Origin: Enterococcus gilvus ATCC BAA-350
GTDB lineage: Bacteria > Bacillota > Bacilli > Lactobacillales > Enterococcaceae
NCBI RefSeq assembly: GCF_000407545.1
Contig: NZ_ASWH01000001.1
Location: 2,619,501 to 2,683,500, forward strand
Direction: 5' to 3'
Length of the DNA: 64,000 bases
Both the position numbers and the translations under genes were made by a program. Each line of letters starts with the position of its first letter. Positions within the stretch are counted from its first letter, which is position 1. The notes under the pieces are model-generated. The model searched no databases, had not been told where the DNA came from, and worked only from the letters and a program-made list of their open reading frames with translations. Positions 1-9,371 of the stretch are shown here, piece by piece.

Positions 1-195
1 ATCATCGATCCTGACGGCATCGTTCAAGCAATGGAAATCAACGCGGACGGTATTGGCCGTGACGCGAGCGGTTTGATCGACAAGATTCGTGCAGCGCAAT
101 ATGTTCGTACCCATCCAGGCGAAGTGTGCCCTGCGAAATGGAAAGAAGACGGCGAAACATTGAAACCAAGTTTTGACTTAGTTGGTAAAATCTAG
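1..195 (+). CDS. ahpC: Alkyl hydroperoxide reductase subunit C, C-terminal part
   Basis: Only the last 64 codons are in the window; the reading frame is open from base 1. The fragment contains GEVCPAKW, the resolving-cysteine motif of typical 2-Cys peroxiredoxins (AhpC/Prx1 class), followed by the usual short tail. AhpC reduces peroxides in the cytoplasm and is recycled by AhpF, which is encoded 88 bases downstream on the same strand, so the two are probably one operon. The peroxidatic cysteine lies outside the window and cannot be checked. Confidence 0.93.
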   Translation: MIDPDGIVQAMEINADGIGRDASGLIDKIRAAQYVRTHPGEVCPAKWKEDGETLKPSFDLVGKI

Positions 196-283
196 AAGCA
201 CCAGTTCCACATTGTATACATGCGATCGAACGTTTTTTTTCTGATTGAAAAAGGACCTACACTTAAATGAATGAGGAGCGGCT

Positions 284-1816
284 ATGTTAGATAACGAAAC
301 GAAAGAACAGCTTAAACAATATTTAGCGTTATTAGAATCAAAAATCGTTTTTTCTGCCAGTTTAGACGAATCTGAAGACTCAAAAAAAGTGGAAGATTTC
401 TTGACTGAAGTCGCAGCGATGGACGACAAGATTTTGATTGAAACAAAAAAATTAACGCGGACACCTAGTTTTGAGATCAATCGCGTTGGTGCAGAAGCGA
501 GCGGCATCGGCTTTGCAGGATTGCCAATGGGGCATGAATTCACGTCCTTTATCCTTGCCCTGCTGCAAGTTGGCGGACGCGCACCAAAAATTGAAGACGC
601 AGTCAAGCAGCAGATTCAATCCATCGAAAGAGCATTGACCTTTGAAACCTACGTCAGCTTAACGTGTCACAACTGCCCAGACGTCGTGCAAGCCTTGAAC
701 ATTATGGCTGTACTGAACCCCAACATCTCGCATACCATGATCGAAGGCGGGATGTATCAGGCAGAAGTGGACGAAAAAGAAGTCATGGCTGTACCGACTG
801 TTTTCTTGAACGGTGAAGAATTCGACAGCGGTCGGATGACGATCGAACAAATTCTTGAAAAAGTCAGCGGACCAATGGGTGCGGATGAATTTGCGGATAA
901 GGAAACCTTCGACGTGTTAGTCGTTGGTGGCGGACCGGCTGGTGCCAGTTCGGCGATCTATGCAGCTCGTAAGGGGATCAAGACTGGAATGGTCGTAGAG
1001 ACCTTTGGCGGACAAGTACTGGAAACGTTGGGAATCGAAAACGTGATCGGAACACCTTACGTTGAAGGCCCGCAATTGATGCGTCAAGTAGAAGAACACG
1101 TGAAGCAATACGACGTTGACATCATGAAGGGACAACGGGCGAAAGCCATTCGAAAAAATGATCTGATCGAAGTGGAATTGGAGAACGGTGCACAGCTGAC
1201 CGCGAAAACGGCCATCCTTTCAACAGGTGCACGTTGGCGCGCCATCAATGTCCCCGGAGAGAAAGAGTTCAAAAACAAAGGGATCGCGTATTGTCCTCAC
1301 TGTGACGGCCCTCTATTTAAGGATAAAGAAGTGGTGGTTATCGGCGGCGGAAATTCAGGGATCGAAGCGGCGATCGACTTAGCTGGGTTAGCCAAACATA
1401 TTTATGTATTGGAATTCTTGCCTGAATTGAAGGCTGACCAAGTATTGCAAGAGAAGCTCTACTCATTGACCAATGTCACGGTGATCACCAATGCAGCCAC
1501 AAAAGAAATCACCGGGTCTTCACACGTAGAAGCATTGACGTATACGGACCGTCTGACCAATGAAGAACATACCTTGCAAGTAGAGGGCGTCTTCATCTTG
1601 ATCGGATTGATGCCGAATACTGAGTGGCTTACTGGCTCTGTCGCTTTAAGCGATCGTGGTGAGATCTTAGTCGACAAGCACGGTGCCACTAACGTAGAAG
1701 GAATCTTTGCGGCAGGCGATTGTACCGACAGCGCCTATAAGCAAATCATCATTTCTATGGGTTCAGGGGCTACTGCGGCTCTTGGTGCCTTTGATTATTT
1801 AATCCGTAACACTTAA
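284..1816 (+). CDS. ahpF: Alkyl hydroperoxide reductase subunit F (NADH:peroxiredoxin reductase)
   Basis: 510 aa, the normal AhpF length. Residues 1-200 are the two-fold thioredoxin-like N-terminal domain with the CHNC redox pair near residue 128. An FAD/NAD(P)-binding reductase follows, with GGGPAGASSA near residue 213, CPHC (second redox pair) near residue 337, GGGNSG (NADH site) near 353, and the C-terminal GIFAAGDCTD FAD motif. Electrons pass from NADH through FAD and both disulfides to AhpC. The ATG is preceded by GAGGAG at a good distance. It lies directly downstream of ahpC and ends at a strong terminator. Confidence 0.97.
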   Translation: MLDNETKEQLKQYLALLESKIVFSASLDESEDSKKVEDFLTEVAAMDDKILIETKKLTRTPSFEINRVGAEASGIGFAGLPMGHEFTSFILALLQVGGRAPKIEDAVKQQIQSIERALTFETYVSLTCHNCPDVVQALNIMAVLNPNISHTMIEGGMYQAEVDEKEVMAVPTVFLNGEEFDSGRMTIEQILEKVSGPMGADEFADKETFDVLVVGGGPAGASSAIYAARKGIKTGMVVETFGGQVLETLGIENVIGTPYVEGPQLMRQVEEHVKQYDVDIMKGQRAKAIRKNDLIEVELENGAQLTAKTAILSTGARWRAINVPGEKEFKNKGIAYCPHCDGPLFKDKEVVVIGGGNSGIEAAIDLAGLAKHIYVLEFLPELKADQVLQEKLYSLTNVTVITNAATKEITGSSHVEALTYTDRLTNEEHTLQVEGVFILIGLMPNTEWLTGSVALSDRGEILVDKHGATNVEGIFAAGDCTDSAYKQIIISMGSGATAALGAFDYLIRNT

Positions 1817-1835
1817 AAAAAGAAAACTAAAAAAC

Positions 1836-1880
1836 AATCCCCCCGTCGTTCTTCCCTAACAAAGGAACGACGGGGGGATT
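1836..1880. terminator. Bidirectional Rho-independent terminator between ahpF and spx
   Basis: Near-perfect hairpin with arms AATCCCCCCGTCGTTC and GAACGACGGGGGGATT around a 13-base loop, flanked by A-rich sequence on the left. It sits between convergent ahpF and spx and can serve both. Confidence 0.85.
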
Positions 1881-1896
1881 TATCTATGATCATGTC

Positions 1897-2322
1897 TTAT
1901 ACAAGACTTTCTTTCTGCAAATCCATATAAAGCAAAATCTTAGCCATTTTCTTTGAAGTGATTCTGCGAATGTCTCGTGGAATGAATTGATGGATTTCAT
2001 CTTCATTGTATCCAACTTGAAATTTGGTTTCATCAAATAACAACGGACGTCTTAATAAGCTTGGATGTTTTTCAATAATCTCCACTACCTCACTCAACGG
2101 CAACTCATCAAAATCAAGGTCTAATTTCTCATAAACTTTGGAACGTGTCGAAATAATTTCATCTGTTCCAGTTTCGGTCAATGCTAGAATTTCTGTGATC
2201 TCCTCAGTGGTTAACGGCTCTGACATAATATTTCTTTCCTCAAAATCCAACCCATTTTCTATAAGCCATGCTTTGGCTTTTCTACATGAAGTACAGCTTG
2301 CTGAAGTATACAATTTAATCAT
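1897..2322 (-). CDS. spx: Spx/ArsC-family transcriptional regulator
   Basis: 141 aa with a thioredoxin-like ArsC fold. CTSC at residues 10-13 is the Spx redox switch, and [16 protein letters not shown] and VGYNEDEI are hallmark Spx segments. Spx proteins bind the RNA polymerase alpha C-terminal domain and redirect transcription under disulfide stress. The start chosen is the ATG at 2322, preceded by AAAGGTG; a further upstream in-frame ATG (2349) lacks a ribosome binding site. Neighbouring ahpCF fits an oxidative-stress context. Whether this is the main Spx or a paralog cannot be decided here; the C-terminus runs about ten residues beyond the usual 131. Confidence 0.88.
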   Translation of the reverse strand: MIKLYTSASCTSCRKAKAWLIENGLDFEERNIMSEPLTTEEITEILALTETGTDEIISTRSKVYEKLDLDFDELPLSEVVEIIEKHPSLLRRPLLFDETKFQVGYNEDEIHQFIPRDIRRITSKKMAKILLYMDLQKESLV

Positions 2323-2919
2323 TTTACATACACCTTTCCGCTTAATCATTTTTTTAAAGTAACACGAGTTATTCTACACAGATAACGATACAGCATTTTT
2401 TGGTGTCTGTTAACCAATTAAAATTTCAAAGTGTCAAAAAAAGACATTTAGACGTCTTCGTTTGTCTCTTTTTATAACTTAAAATGATACTTGGTCTAAT
2501 GAAGGGGTGTCTGCTAAACGATAATCATTCTAAGACACCAAGCGGTTTTCGTCTTTATCGTATCGATAGTTCCATAACAAGTCTCTCATTTCTCGGAAAC
2601 AACTACTCAATAATTTCTATAATCCAGTAAAAGTTGATTGTTGGAAATAAAGTCCCATTTTTTATTATTAATAGCAGAAAAACAAATAGTTAATGTATCT
2701 TCATAAATGATATTCAGGTAGAGCAATTGATAATCATTCTGTTTATTCACAATAAAAACGCAAACTTCATAAAAATGATTCTCTATCGTCCCTCACCGTT
2801 TAGTTTAAAAAGGAGTAAAGAAAGACTATTTAAACAAATTAGTTGAAATTCACCAATTCTCTTTTTAGCGACCTTTTCGATTGGTTTAAAAATTGATTTC
2901 GTGGTCACTTTTCATATCC
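2323..2919. other. AT-rich intergenic stretch without a recognisable gene
   Basis: About 600 bases upstream of spx with no convincing reading frame on either strand. It contains two copies of GATAATCATTCT (near 2520 and 2729) that look like partial Fur boxes, and a weak GGTGTCT/AGACACC inverted repeat near 2506-2540. No gene remnant was recognised. Confidence 0.5.
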
Positions 2920-3171
2920 CATACGATTCCACTAACCTGTTAAAGCAGGAAGTGGCACTCGCCGCTACTTCCTGTTCTGTGGGGCATTTTCGATGGGGCT
3001 GAAAATGTTTTATTGTCTCTTCGCATACGATTCCACTAACCTGCTGAAGCAGGAAGTGGCACTCGCCGCTACTTCCTGTTCTGTGGGGCATTTTCGGTAG
3101 GACCGAAAATGTTTCATTGTCCGTTCGCATACGATTCCACTAACCTGCTAAAGCAGGAAGTGGAACTCGCA
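2920..3171. repeat. Tandem 104-bp repeat, about 2.4 copies
   Basis: Copies begin at 2920, 3024 and 3128, each with CATACGATTCCACTAACCTG, so the period is exactly 104 bp. The first two are full length and the third stops after about 44 bp, where it runs into the terminator of the 3D-domain gene. Each unit holds three potential hairpins: CCTGC/GCAGG, CAGGAAGT/ACTTCCTG and CATTTTC/GAAAATG, the last lengthened to CATTTTCGGT/ACCGAAAATG in copy 2. A short open frame across it is a by-product of the repeat and is not annotated. Confidence 0.9.
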
Positions 3172-3172
3172 A

Positions 3173-3210
3173 AAGAACCGCTTGAAATCTTTTGATTTCA
3201 AGCGGTTCTT
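3173..3210 (-). terminator. Terminator of the 3D-domain gene
   Basis: Perfect 17-bp stem AAGAACCGCTTGAAATC / GATTTCAAGCGGTTCTT around a TTTT loop, immediately downstream of the stop codon at 3224. It directly abuts the truncated third copy of the 104-bp repeat. Confidence 0.88.
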
Positions 3211-3223
3211 GTTTGTTGATTGA

Positions 3224-4441
3224 TTAGCTGATGACTGTCACGGTTACTGAGCGGCGGCCCCATTGGATGCATTGTTCTACGGTCGGGAAATGGCAATCGA
3301 TGATGTTCCCTTTGATTGCGCCACCTGTATCTCCAGCGATCGCAATGCCGTAGCCGGATACTTCTACCATTGAGCCTAAAGGAATGACGCTTGGATCAAC
3401 GGCAACGACTTGCGGGTTTTGACGTAAGTCGATCCCCATCGCTGTGAAGAAGGTGTTGACAGATTCCGCACATGAATATCCCGTTGATTCCATTTGCATC
3501 GTGCGGCCGGATGTTGTCGGCGTACTTGGTGCGGCTGGTTTTGCGGGTTCTGGTTTTGGTTGTTCACTTGTTTGTGTCGTTGATACTTGTGCACTTGATG
3601 CAGGCGCAGAGGCTTTTGAAGCTTCCGTTGATGCTTGGGCTGCTTTTGTAGTAGCTTCTACCTTCGCTTTTTCCTGTGCCTGAGCAGCTGCGGCTTGGGC
3701 ATTTTTCTCCGCTTTTTCTGTTTCGGCGGCTTTTGCAGCAGCAACTTCTTTGGCTTCTTTTTCTGCTTTTTCTTTTTGAGCTTTTTCAGCCGCTTGACGC
3801 GCTTTTTCTACTTCTTTGTCTTGGCTGATTTTCTCTAAGCTGGTCTTATTATCGGCTAACTCTTGTTTTAAGTAGGCCATTTTATCGTCTAGCTTCGCTG
3901 TTTCCGATTCAAGACTCTGGCTGTCTTTTTTTAATTGGGCTTGTGTTTTTTCTTGTGTTGTTTTTAATTCTGACAGCGTGTCTTTGGCTTCGCCTAAACT
4001 GGCGACTTTTGTTTTTTCCGCGTTCTGGATCACGGACATCGCAAATGCACGGTTCAAGAATTCGCCAAGGTCTTTTGATTCTAGTAAGGCGCTGATTGAA
4101 CGATCGGTCATTCCGCTCACTTGCGCGGCCTTCATTCGTTCAGCAATGGCTTCTTTCCGCTGCTCGATCTTTTTCTCCGTTTCAACGATCTCAGATTTTG
4201 TCTTTTCTAGTGTTGCTTCATTCTGACGGATCTTTGTACGGATATCGTTTACTTCCTGGTATTTCTCATTTACATCGCTCAAGGCGATCTGTAATTCTCC
4301 GCTGATTTTGTCGCTTTGACGAGCGATCGCGGATTCTTTTTGGTCTAATTCATTCAGTGACTCTGCCTGTGCAAAGACTGGTAAAAGTACGTTAGCACCC
4401 AACAATAGCGTGGCGACGAACCCAAACGTTTTCTTTCTCAC
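3224..4441 (-). CDS. Secreted coiled-coil protein with C-terminal 3D domain
   Basis: 405 aa. Residues 1-26 form a signal peptide ending AQA. Residues about 30-230 are a long Lys/Glu/Gln-rich coiled coil like the N-terminal region of PcsB/SagA-type cell-separation proteins. Residues 230-310 are an Ala/Ser/Thr/Pro-rich linker. The C-terminal 90 residues are a 3D domain (TGYSCAE, DPSVIPLGS, AGDTGGAIKG, IDCHFP), named for three conserved Asp and related to lytic transglycosylase MltA folds. Likely role: cell-wall binding or cleavage outside the membrane. The start is GTG with AAAGGTGG upstream. Catalytic activity is inferred from family only. Confidence 0.85.
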   Translation of the reverse strand: MRKKTFGFVATLLLGANVLLPVFAQAESLNELDQKESAIARQSDKISGELQIALSDVNEKYQEVNDIRTKIRQNEATLEKTKSEIVETEKKIEQRKEAIAERMKAAQVSGMTDRSISALLESKDLGEFLNRAFAMSVIQNAEKTKVASLGEAKDTLSELKTTQEKTQAQLKKDSQSLESETAKLDDKMAYLKQELADNKTSLEKISQDKEVEKARQAAEKAQKEKAEKEAKEVAAAKAAETEKAEKNAQAAAAQAQEKAKVEATTKAAQASTEASKASAPASSAQVSTTQTSEQPKPEPAKPAAPSTPTTSGRTMQMESTGYSCAESVNTFFTAMGIDLRQNPQVVAVDPSVIPLGSMVEVSGYGIAIAGDTGGAIKGNIIDCHFPTVEQCIQWGRRSVTVTVIS

Positions 4442-4635
4442 TTAAAAAGTCCACCTTTCTATTTACCCTTCGTCATTATACGAAATAATCGGCGACTTTT
4501 TATGTCAACGATATTACATTTCATTACAAAACGACCCATGTTTTAGTAACATTTGGTTTATTTTGATTAAAAAGTCAAAAAAAGTTTGGCCCCTCAAGGA
4601 TCGAAAGGACAAACTTCTGTCATATTTTTGTAACA

Positions 4636-5421
4636 TTATTTTTTCCGCAGCTCTTTAGATAACTGACGGATCTCTGTTAACGGACTCTTTAGTTCCTTGG
4701 ATTTCATATTAGGGAAGCTGTTTAAAAAGCGGCGTTCCTGAAAATTCAACTTCGGCAACTGTCTGCGCCACTCCGGCTGTTCTTTGATTTCTGACAACCA
4801 CTGGCGGTTTTGCAGGCGTCCCTCTGCCGCCACCTTCAAATCTCCGATATCTGTACGGAGCTGCTCTTTTTTATCTTGGATCGTCACACTCATCTTCGTC
4901 ATCGCTTGTCGCAGTGACGCTAAGTTGGCTAGGGTGAAGCCTAAGTCAAAGCTCGTGAGCATCAACAAGAGCATCGGTAAAAACATGCCAAACCGTTGCT
5001 GCCAGCCAAATACTACCTGCATCAAATAAGGATTCAGAATCCGCACGATGAAAACACAGGCCAATCCCCAAAAAATCGATACTGGAACTGCTACACGACC
5101 ATTGATATTCAATGGGACTTCTTTATAATCCCACAAGGTTAAATGAAAAATTTTCTCTAAAAGGAAGCTTGTGAGGTATTCCAATGCGGTGACCAAAACC
5201 AGCGCAAAGAAAAATAGTAATACGATATTTTTCTGATAGGGTTCGATCAGGTAAAGGACCCCTACGACCCCAAAGCCATAGATGGGCGTGATCGGCCCCA
5301 GCAGGAATCCTCGATACATGAAATGTTTGGCTTTGATCGAACAGTAGACCGTCTCCCACAGCCAACCGATAAAGGAATAGCAAAAAAATAATAGCACGAC
5401 GATTGTAAAAATTTGTTCCAT
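4636..5421 (-). CDS. CmpB-type putative ABC transporter membrane protein
   Basis: 261 aa with about five membrane segments in the first 170 residues (for example CYSFIGWLWE, RGFLLGPITPIYG, TALEYLTSF) and a charged cytoplasmic tail. The GWLWE...RGFLxGPxxPIYG pattern is characteristic of the CmpB family (PF06541), loosely called type IV ABC permeases. No ATPase or binding protein accompanies it, so transport is unproven. It stands alone, convergent with nothing, and is transcribed away from the ABC exporter that starts 340 bases to its right. Confidence 0.75.
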   Translation of the reverse strand: MEQIFTIVVLLFFCYSFIGWLWETVYCSIKAKHFMYRGFLLGPITPIYGFGVVGVLYLIEPYQKNIVLLFFFALVLVTALEYLTSFLLEKIFHLTLWDYKEVPLNINGRVAVPVSIFWGLACVFIVRILNPYLMQVVFGWQQRFGMFLPMLLLMLTSFDLGFTLANLASLRQAMTKMSVTIQDKKEQLRTDIGDLKVAAEGRLQNRQWLSEIKEQPEWRRQLPKLNFQERRFLNSFPNMKSKELKSPLTEIRQLSKELRKK

Positions 5422-5671
5422 TTTTCCCCTCCATTCTGTAAAGGCCCCACAAGAGCAGCCCTTCTTGTTCAGATTCTGTCAGTTTATTTGCACACCGTAA
5501 AATGACAGCTTTTTTATTAAGAACTAGTTCCAATTATTCCATGGATGAAAAGAAATTGCCAGTTTCACGAGAAAGAAGCCACCGTTGTTTTCATAGTCGG
5601 TCTGTCATTATTTGAGAAGGCTCTGAGATCAACGGCCTTATTATGGAAGAAGTCCGTTGTTTCATAGAGTA

Positions 5672-5697
5672 TATTTGTCGGAGTTGTTTGACAAATA
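5672..5697. promoter_or_regulatory. Inverted-repeat operator candidate upstream of the ABC exporter
   Basis: Perfect 8-bp arms TATTTGTC and GACAAATA separated by 10 bases, about 65 bp before the first exporter gene, inside the only intergenic space that could hold its promoter. The site overlaps a TTGACA hexamer, as expected for a repressor of the MarR or TetR kind. No matching regulator gene is next to it, so the protein that would bind is unknown. Confidence 0.45.
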
Positions 5698-5761
5698 CGT
5701 TACAATGGAAGGGATCCTATTTTCGATAATGATCTACTATATATATATTGGAGGAAGTCAT

Positions 5762-7486
5762 ATGTTTCAGCTTTTACGTTACGCCAAAGATTATCGCAAA
5801 CAGATCATCCTTGGCCCATTTTTCAAATTCTTAGAAGCCGTCTTCGAACTGATCCTGCCTCTATTCATGGCTCGATTGGTAGATGAAGGGATCGCCCAGA
5901 GAGACCAGGGCAAAGTGATCGAGTTGGCGGTCGCGATGTTGGGCCTCTCCATCGTCGGATTGCTTTGTGCACTGATTTGTCAGTACTACGCGTCGATCGC
6001 GTCTCAAGGCTTTGGGACTGTTCTGCGGAATCGACTGATGGAAAAGATCAACAGCTTTTCCCATAATGAATTGAACCGTTTTGGTACAGATACATTGATC
6101 ACCCGTATGACGAATGACATCAACCAAATGCAAGGGGCCTTAGCGATGCTGATTCGTTTGGTCGTCCGTGCGCCCTTTTTAAGTATTGGGTCCGTCATCA
6201 TGTCTTTTTATATTGATTGGCAGATGGGGATCATTTTCTTGATCCTATTGCCGTTGTTTTGTTTGATTCTTTTTTTGATCATTCATTACTCTGTGCCGCT
6301 GTATAAAGTCATTCAGCAGAAGCTGGATCAGCTGAACCAGCTAGTGACACAAAATTTAAGTGGTGTGCGTGTGATTCGGGCATTTGCTCGTACGAAAACA
6401 GAAACGGATCACTTTAATGAAGAAACAGAAGCTATTTCGCGGCTGAATCAACGGGTCGCAAACATTTCTGCCCTTCTTTCTCCTAGCACGACCTTGATCA
6501 TGAACGCCGGCGTGGTGGCTTTGCTTTATTTTGGCGGCTTCAAAGTCAATGTTGGAAACTTGGAGCAAGGGCAAGTCTTGGCGCTGATCAACTATATGAA
6601 CCAAATGCTTTTAGCGTTGATCGTTGTTTCTAACTTGGTGGTTTTATTCACACGTGCTGCAGCTTCAGCAGCTCGATTGAACGAAGTTTTCGCAACAGAA
6701 ACGACCTTAGAGGATACCGGTACGATCGCACAGCCTGATGAAAAAGCACCATTGATCGACTTTCAAGCGGTGGATTTCCGTTATACCGAAAAGTCTGGGC
6801 TCGCGTTGCAGGACATTACCTTCACATTGCAGGAAAATAAAATTTTGGGGATCACCGGGGCGACGGGCAGCGGGAAATCTACATTGATCAGCTTGATCCC
6901 ACGCTTCTATGATGCCTCAAAAGGCACTGTTCGTTTTGCCGGCAGCGATGTAAAAGACTGGCATTTGAATAACTTGCGTTCTGAAATCGCACTTGTCCCG
7001 CAAACAGCGGTCTTATTCAGCGGAACGATCCGCGAGAATCTCCAATGGGGGAAAGCCGACGCGACGGATGAGGAGTGTTGGCAGGCATTAGCCACGGCAC
7101 AAGCCAGCGAATTTGTCGAGACGCTGCCTAAAGGATTGGATACTCCCATCTTAGAAAATGGGAAAAACTTCTCCGGCGGTCAGCGCCAACGCTTAACGAT
7201 CGCTCGCGCGCTGATCCGCAAGCCAAAATTATTGATCCTGGATGATTCTCTTTCTGCTTTGGATTACCAAACAGACTTGGATCTGCGTCAAGCGTTGAAA
7301 CGTGATTTGGATTGCGGCGTGATCATTATTTCCCAACGCCTGCGTTCGATCCAAGATGCAGAAACGATCTTGTTGATGGACAATGGCAAAATCGCGGCGC
7401 AAGGACCCCACGAAACCTTATTGCGGGAATCGAAACTTTACCAAGAACTGGTACAATCCCAAGAGGAAGGAGGGGTTGCAGAATGA
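5762..7486 (+). CDS. Heterodimeric ABC exporter, subunit with degenerate ATPase site
   Basis: 574 aa: six-helix exporter membrane domain (residues 1-310) plus nucleotide-binding domain. Walker A is GATGSGKST, the signature FSGGQ is normal, but Walker B reads LLILDDSLSALD with Asp where the catalytic Glu is expected. That substitution is typical of one half of heterodimeric exporters (LmrC, EfrC, TM287 type). The chosen ATG at 5762 follows GGAGG; the longer upstream frame lacks a ribosome binding site. It overlaps the next gene by four bases (ATGA), so the two are translationally coupled. Likely substrates are drugs or lipids, inferred from family only. Confidence 0.92.
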   Translation: MFQLLRYAKDYRKQIILGPFFKFLEAVFELILPLFMARLVDEGIAQRDQGKVIELAVAMLGLSIVGLLCALICQYYASIASQGFGTVLRNRLMEKINSFSHNELNRFGTDTLITRMTNDINQMQGALAMLIRLVVRAPFLSIGSVIMSFYIDWQMGIIFLILLPLFCLILFLIIHYSVPLYKVIQQKLDQLNQLVTQNLSGVRVIRAFARTKTETDHFNEETEAISRLNQRVANISALLSPSTTLIMNAGVVALLYFGGFKVNVGNLEQGQVLALINYMNQMLLALIVVSNLVVLFTRAAASAARLNEVFATETTLEDTGTIAQPDEKAPLIDFQAVDFRYTEKSGLALQDITFTLQENKILGITGATGSGKSTLISLIPRFYDASKGTVRFAGSDVKDWHLNNLRSEIALVPQTAVLFSGTIRENLQWGKADATDEECWQALATAQASEFVETLPKGLDTPILENGKNFSGGQRQRLTIARALIRKPKLLILDDSLSALDYQTDLDLRQALKRDLDCGVIIISQRLRSIQDAETILLMDNGKIAAQGPHETLLRESKLYQELVQSQEEGGVAE

Positions 7487-9240
7487 TCAAGAAGAAGAAT
7501 TTTTTCCACTCCTTAAAATTATTCGTGCCTTACCTTGCAGCGTATCCAAAAGAACTGATCGCTGCGATCATCCTGGGAATCGCCAGCGGGGTCACCTCCG
7601 TCCTGATGACTTATTATATCGGGGTCGCTGTCGATCAAATGGTGGATCAAGGCGCCGTTGATTTTACCCGGCTTTTCCATATTCTGCAGTTGTTTGTCGG
7701 AATCTTTTTAGTGACGGTCGTCAGCCAGTATTTCATTCAACGTCTAGGAAATACGGTTGCCTTTGATTCTGTCGCGAAATTGCGGGAAGAAACCTTCACT
7801 CATTTGAATAAATTGCCTTTGAGTTATTATGACCAAAGCTCTCAAGGGGATATCGTCAGCCGCTTCACGAATGACATGGACAATATCTCTACAGCGATCT
7901 CGGCTGTCTTCAACCAAGTATTCTCCGGCATGACCGTCGTCTTGGTTGCGCTAGTCTTTATGTTTTATCTTAGCCCTATTTTGGCACTGGTGGTATTGGT
8001 AGCGACACCGATCATCTTCTTGATCACCTATATCGTCGCACGGACCTCTCAGAAATATTTCACCAGCCAACAAAAACTAGTCGGATCGATTTCTGGATTT
8101 ATCACAGAGATGGTGGGAAATCAGAAAATCGTGAAGGCATTCCAACGAGAAGACCAAAATCAGACGAATTTTGAAGCGTTAAACCAAGAACTCTACGTTC
8201 GTGGACAAAAAGCACAGTTCGCTTCTTCCTTGACCAACCCTTCCTCACGCTTCGTGGATCATTTGGCGTATCTGATGGTCGGACTTGTCGGAGGATTATT
8301 GGCACTGAGAGCAGGAAGCAATGTAACGATCGGGATCATCTCCAGCTTTACGATCTACTCGAGTCAGTTTACAAAACCCTTCATTGAGCTTTCTGGGATC
8401 ACGATCCAGATCCAAACGGCGATCGCTGGTTTGGACCGGTCGTTTGAATTGCTGAAGGAACCGATCGAGCAAGTGGACGATGCCGATGCACGTACACTCT
8501 CAGGCGCAAATGGCAACGTGATTTTTGATCATGTGGATTTTGCCTATCAAAAGGACCAACCGTTGATCGAAGACTTTAATCTGACGGTTGAACCGGGTGA
8601 AACCATCGCCATCGTCGGAAAGACCGGTGCCGGGAAATCGACACTCGTGAATCTTTTGATGCGTTTTTACGAAGTAGACAAAGGAAGAATCCTGATCGAC
8701 GGGACAGATATTCGTCACTTTACACGGGACAGTCTGCGCCAACAATTCGGAATGGTCTTGCAGGAAACATGGTTGATGGACAGCAGCCTGCGGGCAAACC
8801 TGCGCTATGGCCGCAAATCAGCGACGGATGAAGAAATCTATGCCGCGTTGAAGGACGCGTATATGTATGACTTCGTAATGCGCCTTCCAGATAAACTCGA
8901 TACTATCGTCGGCGAAGCAGGCATCAAGCTTTCAGACGGGCAACGGCAGCTATTGACGATCGCTCGAACCATGATCAGCCGTCCATCCATGCTGATCCTT
9001 GATGAAGCCACTAGTTCTGTCGATACATTAACGGAACAGAAAATTCAAAATGCCTTTCTTGCCATGATGAAAGATCACACCAGCTTCGTGATCGCTCACC
9101 GGCTGTCAACGATTCAAAACGCGGATCAGATCCTCGTCTTGGACCACGGACACATTCTTGAAGTCGGCAGTCATCAAGAACTATTGGCGAAAGACGGCTT
9201 CTATAAGAAATTGTATGAAGCACAGTTTTCAAAAAGCTAA
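7483..9240 (+). CDS. Heterodimeric ABC exporter, catalytic subunit
   Basis: 585 aa, same architecture as its partner. Walker A GKTGAGKST and Walker B LILDEATSSVD (catalytic Glu present) are canonical, while the signature motif is LSDGQ instead of LSGGQ. Together with the Asp in the partner's Walker B this gives one consensus and one degenerate composite ATP site, the usual LmrCD/EfrCD arrangement. The ATG overlaps the stop of the first subunit. Ends at a terminator. Confidence 0.93.
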   Translation: MIKKKNFFHSLKLFVPYLAAYPKELIAAIILGIASGVTSVLMTYYIGVAVDQMVDQGAVDFTRLFHILQLFVGIFLVTVVSQYFIQRLGNTVAFDSVAKLREETFTHLNKLPLSYYDQSSQGDIVSRFTNDMDNISTAISAVFNQVFSGMTVVLVALVFMFYLSPILALVVLVATPIIFLITYIVARTSQKYFTSQQKLVGSISGFITEMVGNQKIVKAFQREDQNQTNFEALNQELYVRGQKAQFASSLTNPSSRFVDHLAYLMVGLVGGLLALRAGSNVTIGIISSFTIYSSQFTKPFIELSGITIQIQTAIAGLDRSFELLKEPIEQVDDADARTLSGANGNVIFDHVDFAYQKDQPLIEDFNLTVEPGETIAIVGKTGAGKSTLVNLLMRFYEVDKGRILIDGTDIRHFTRDSLRQQFGMVLQETWLMDSSLRANLRYGRKSATDEEIYAALKDAYMYDFVMRLPDKLDTIVGEAGIKLSDGQRQLLTIARTMISRPSMLILDEATSSVDTLTEQKIQNAFLAMMKDHTSFVIAHRLSTIQNADQILVLDHGHILEVGSHQELLAKDGFYKKLYEAQFSKS

Positions 9241-9247
9241 TACCTAT

Positions 9248-9298
9248 AAAAACACCTCAAAGGCGCACGTTGCTGTAGCTCCTTCGAGGTGTTTTTTT
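9248..9298 (+). terminator. Terminator of the ABC exporter operon
   Basis: Arms AACACCTC and GAGGTGTT with further pairing of AAGG/CCTT, followed by a run of eight T. Confidence 0.85.
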
Positions 9299-9334
9299 TG
9301 CTATTTTATTTCACGTCTCGTTCTGAGACAGTAA

Positions 9335-9366
9335 AAAAGGGAAGATGAAGGCTCATCTTCCCTTTT
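9335..9366 (-). terminator. Terminator of the Mef-like MFS gene
   Basis: Stem AAAGGGAAGATGA / TCATCTTCCCTTT with A/T tracts on both sides, so it can work in both directions between the convergent exporter and MFS genes. Confidence 0.8.
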
Positions 9367-9371
9367 TCTAG

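Noticed and set aside
2519..2740. Two Fur boxes
   Set aside because: GATAATCATTCT occurs twice but covers only about half of a 19-bp Fur box and lies far from any gene start.
2912..3130. Open frame of 72 codons on the minus strand
   Set aside because: It is created by the 104-bp repeat being nearly open in one frame; no ribosome binding site and internal repetition of the peptide.
2920..3171. CRISPR array
   Set aside because: The whole 104-bp unit is repeated, with no short repeat/unique spacer alternation and no cas genes.
3444..3838. Plus-strand frames opposite the 3D-domain gene
   Set aside because: They mirror the Ala/Lys/Glu-rich coiled-coil codons of the real gene and have no start signals.
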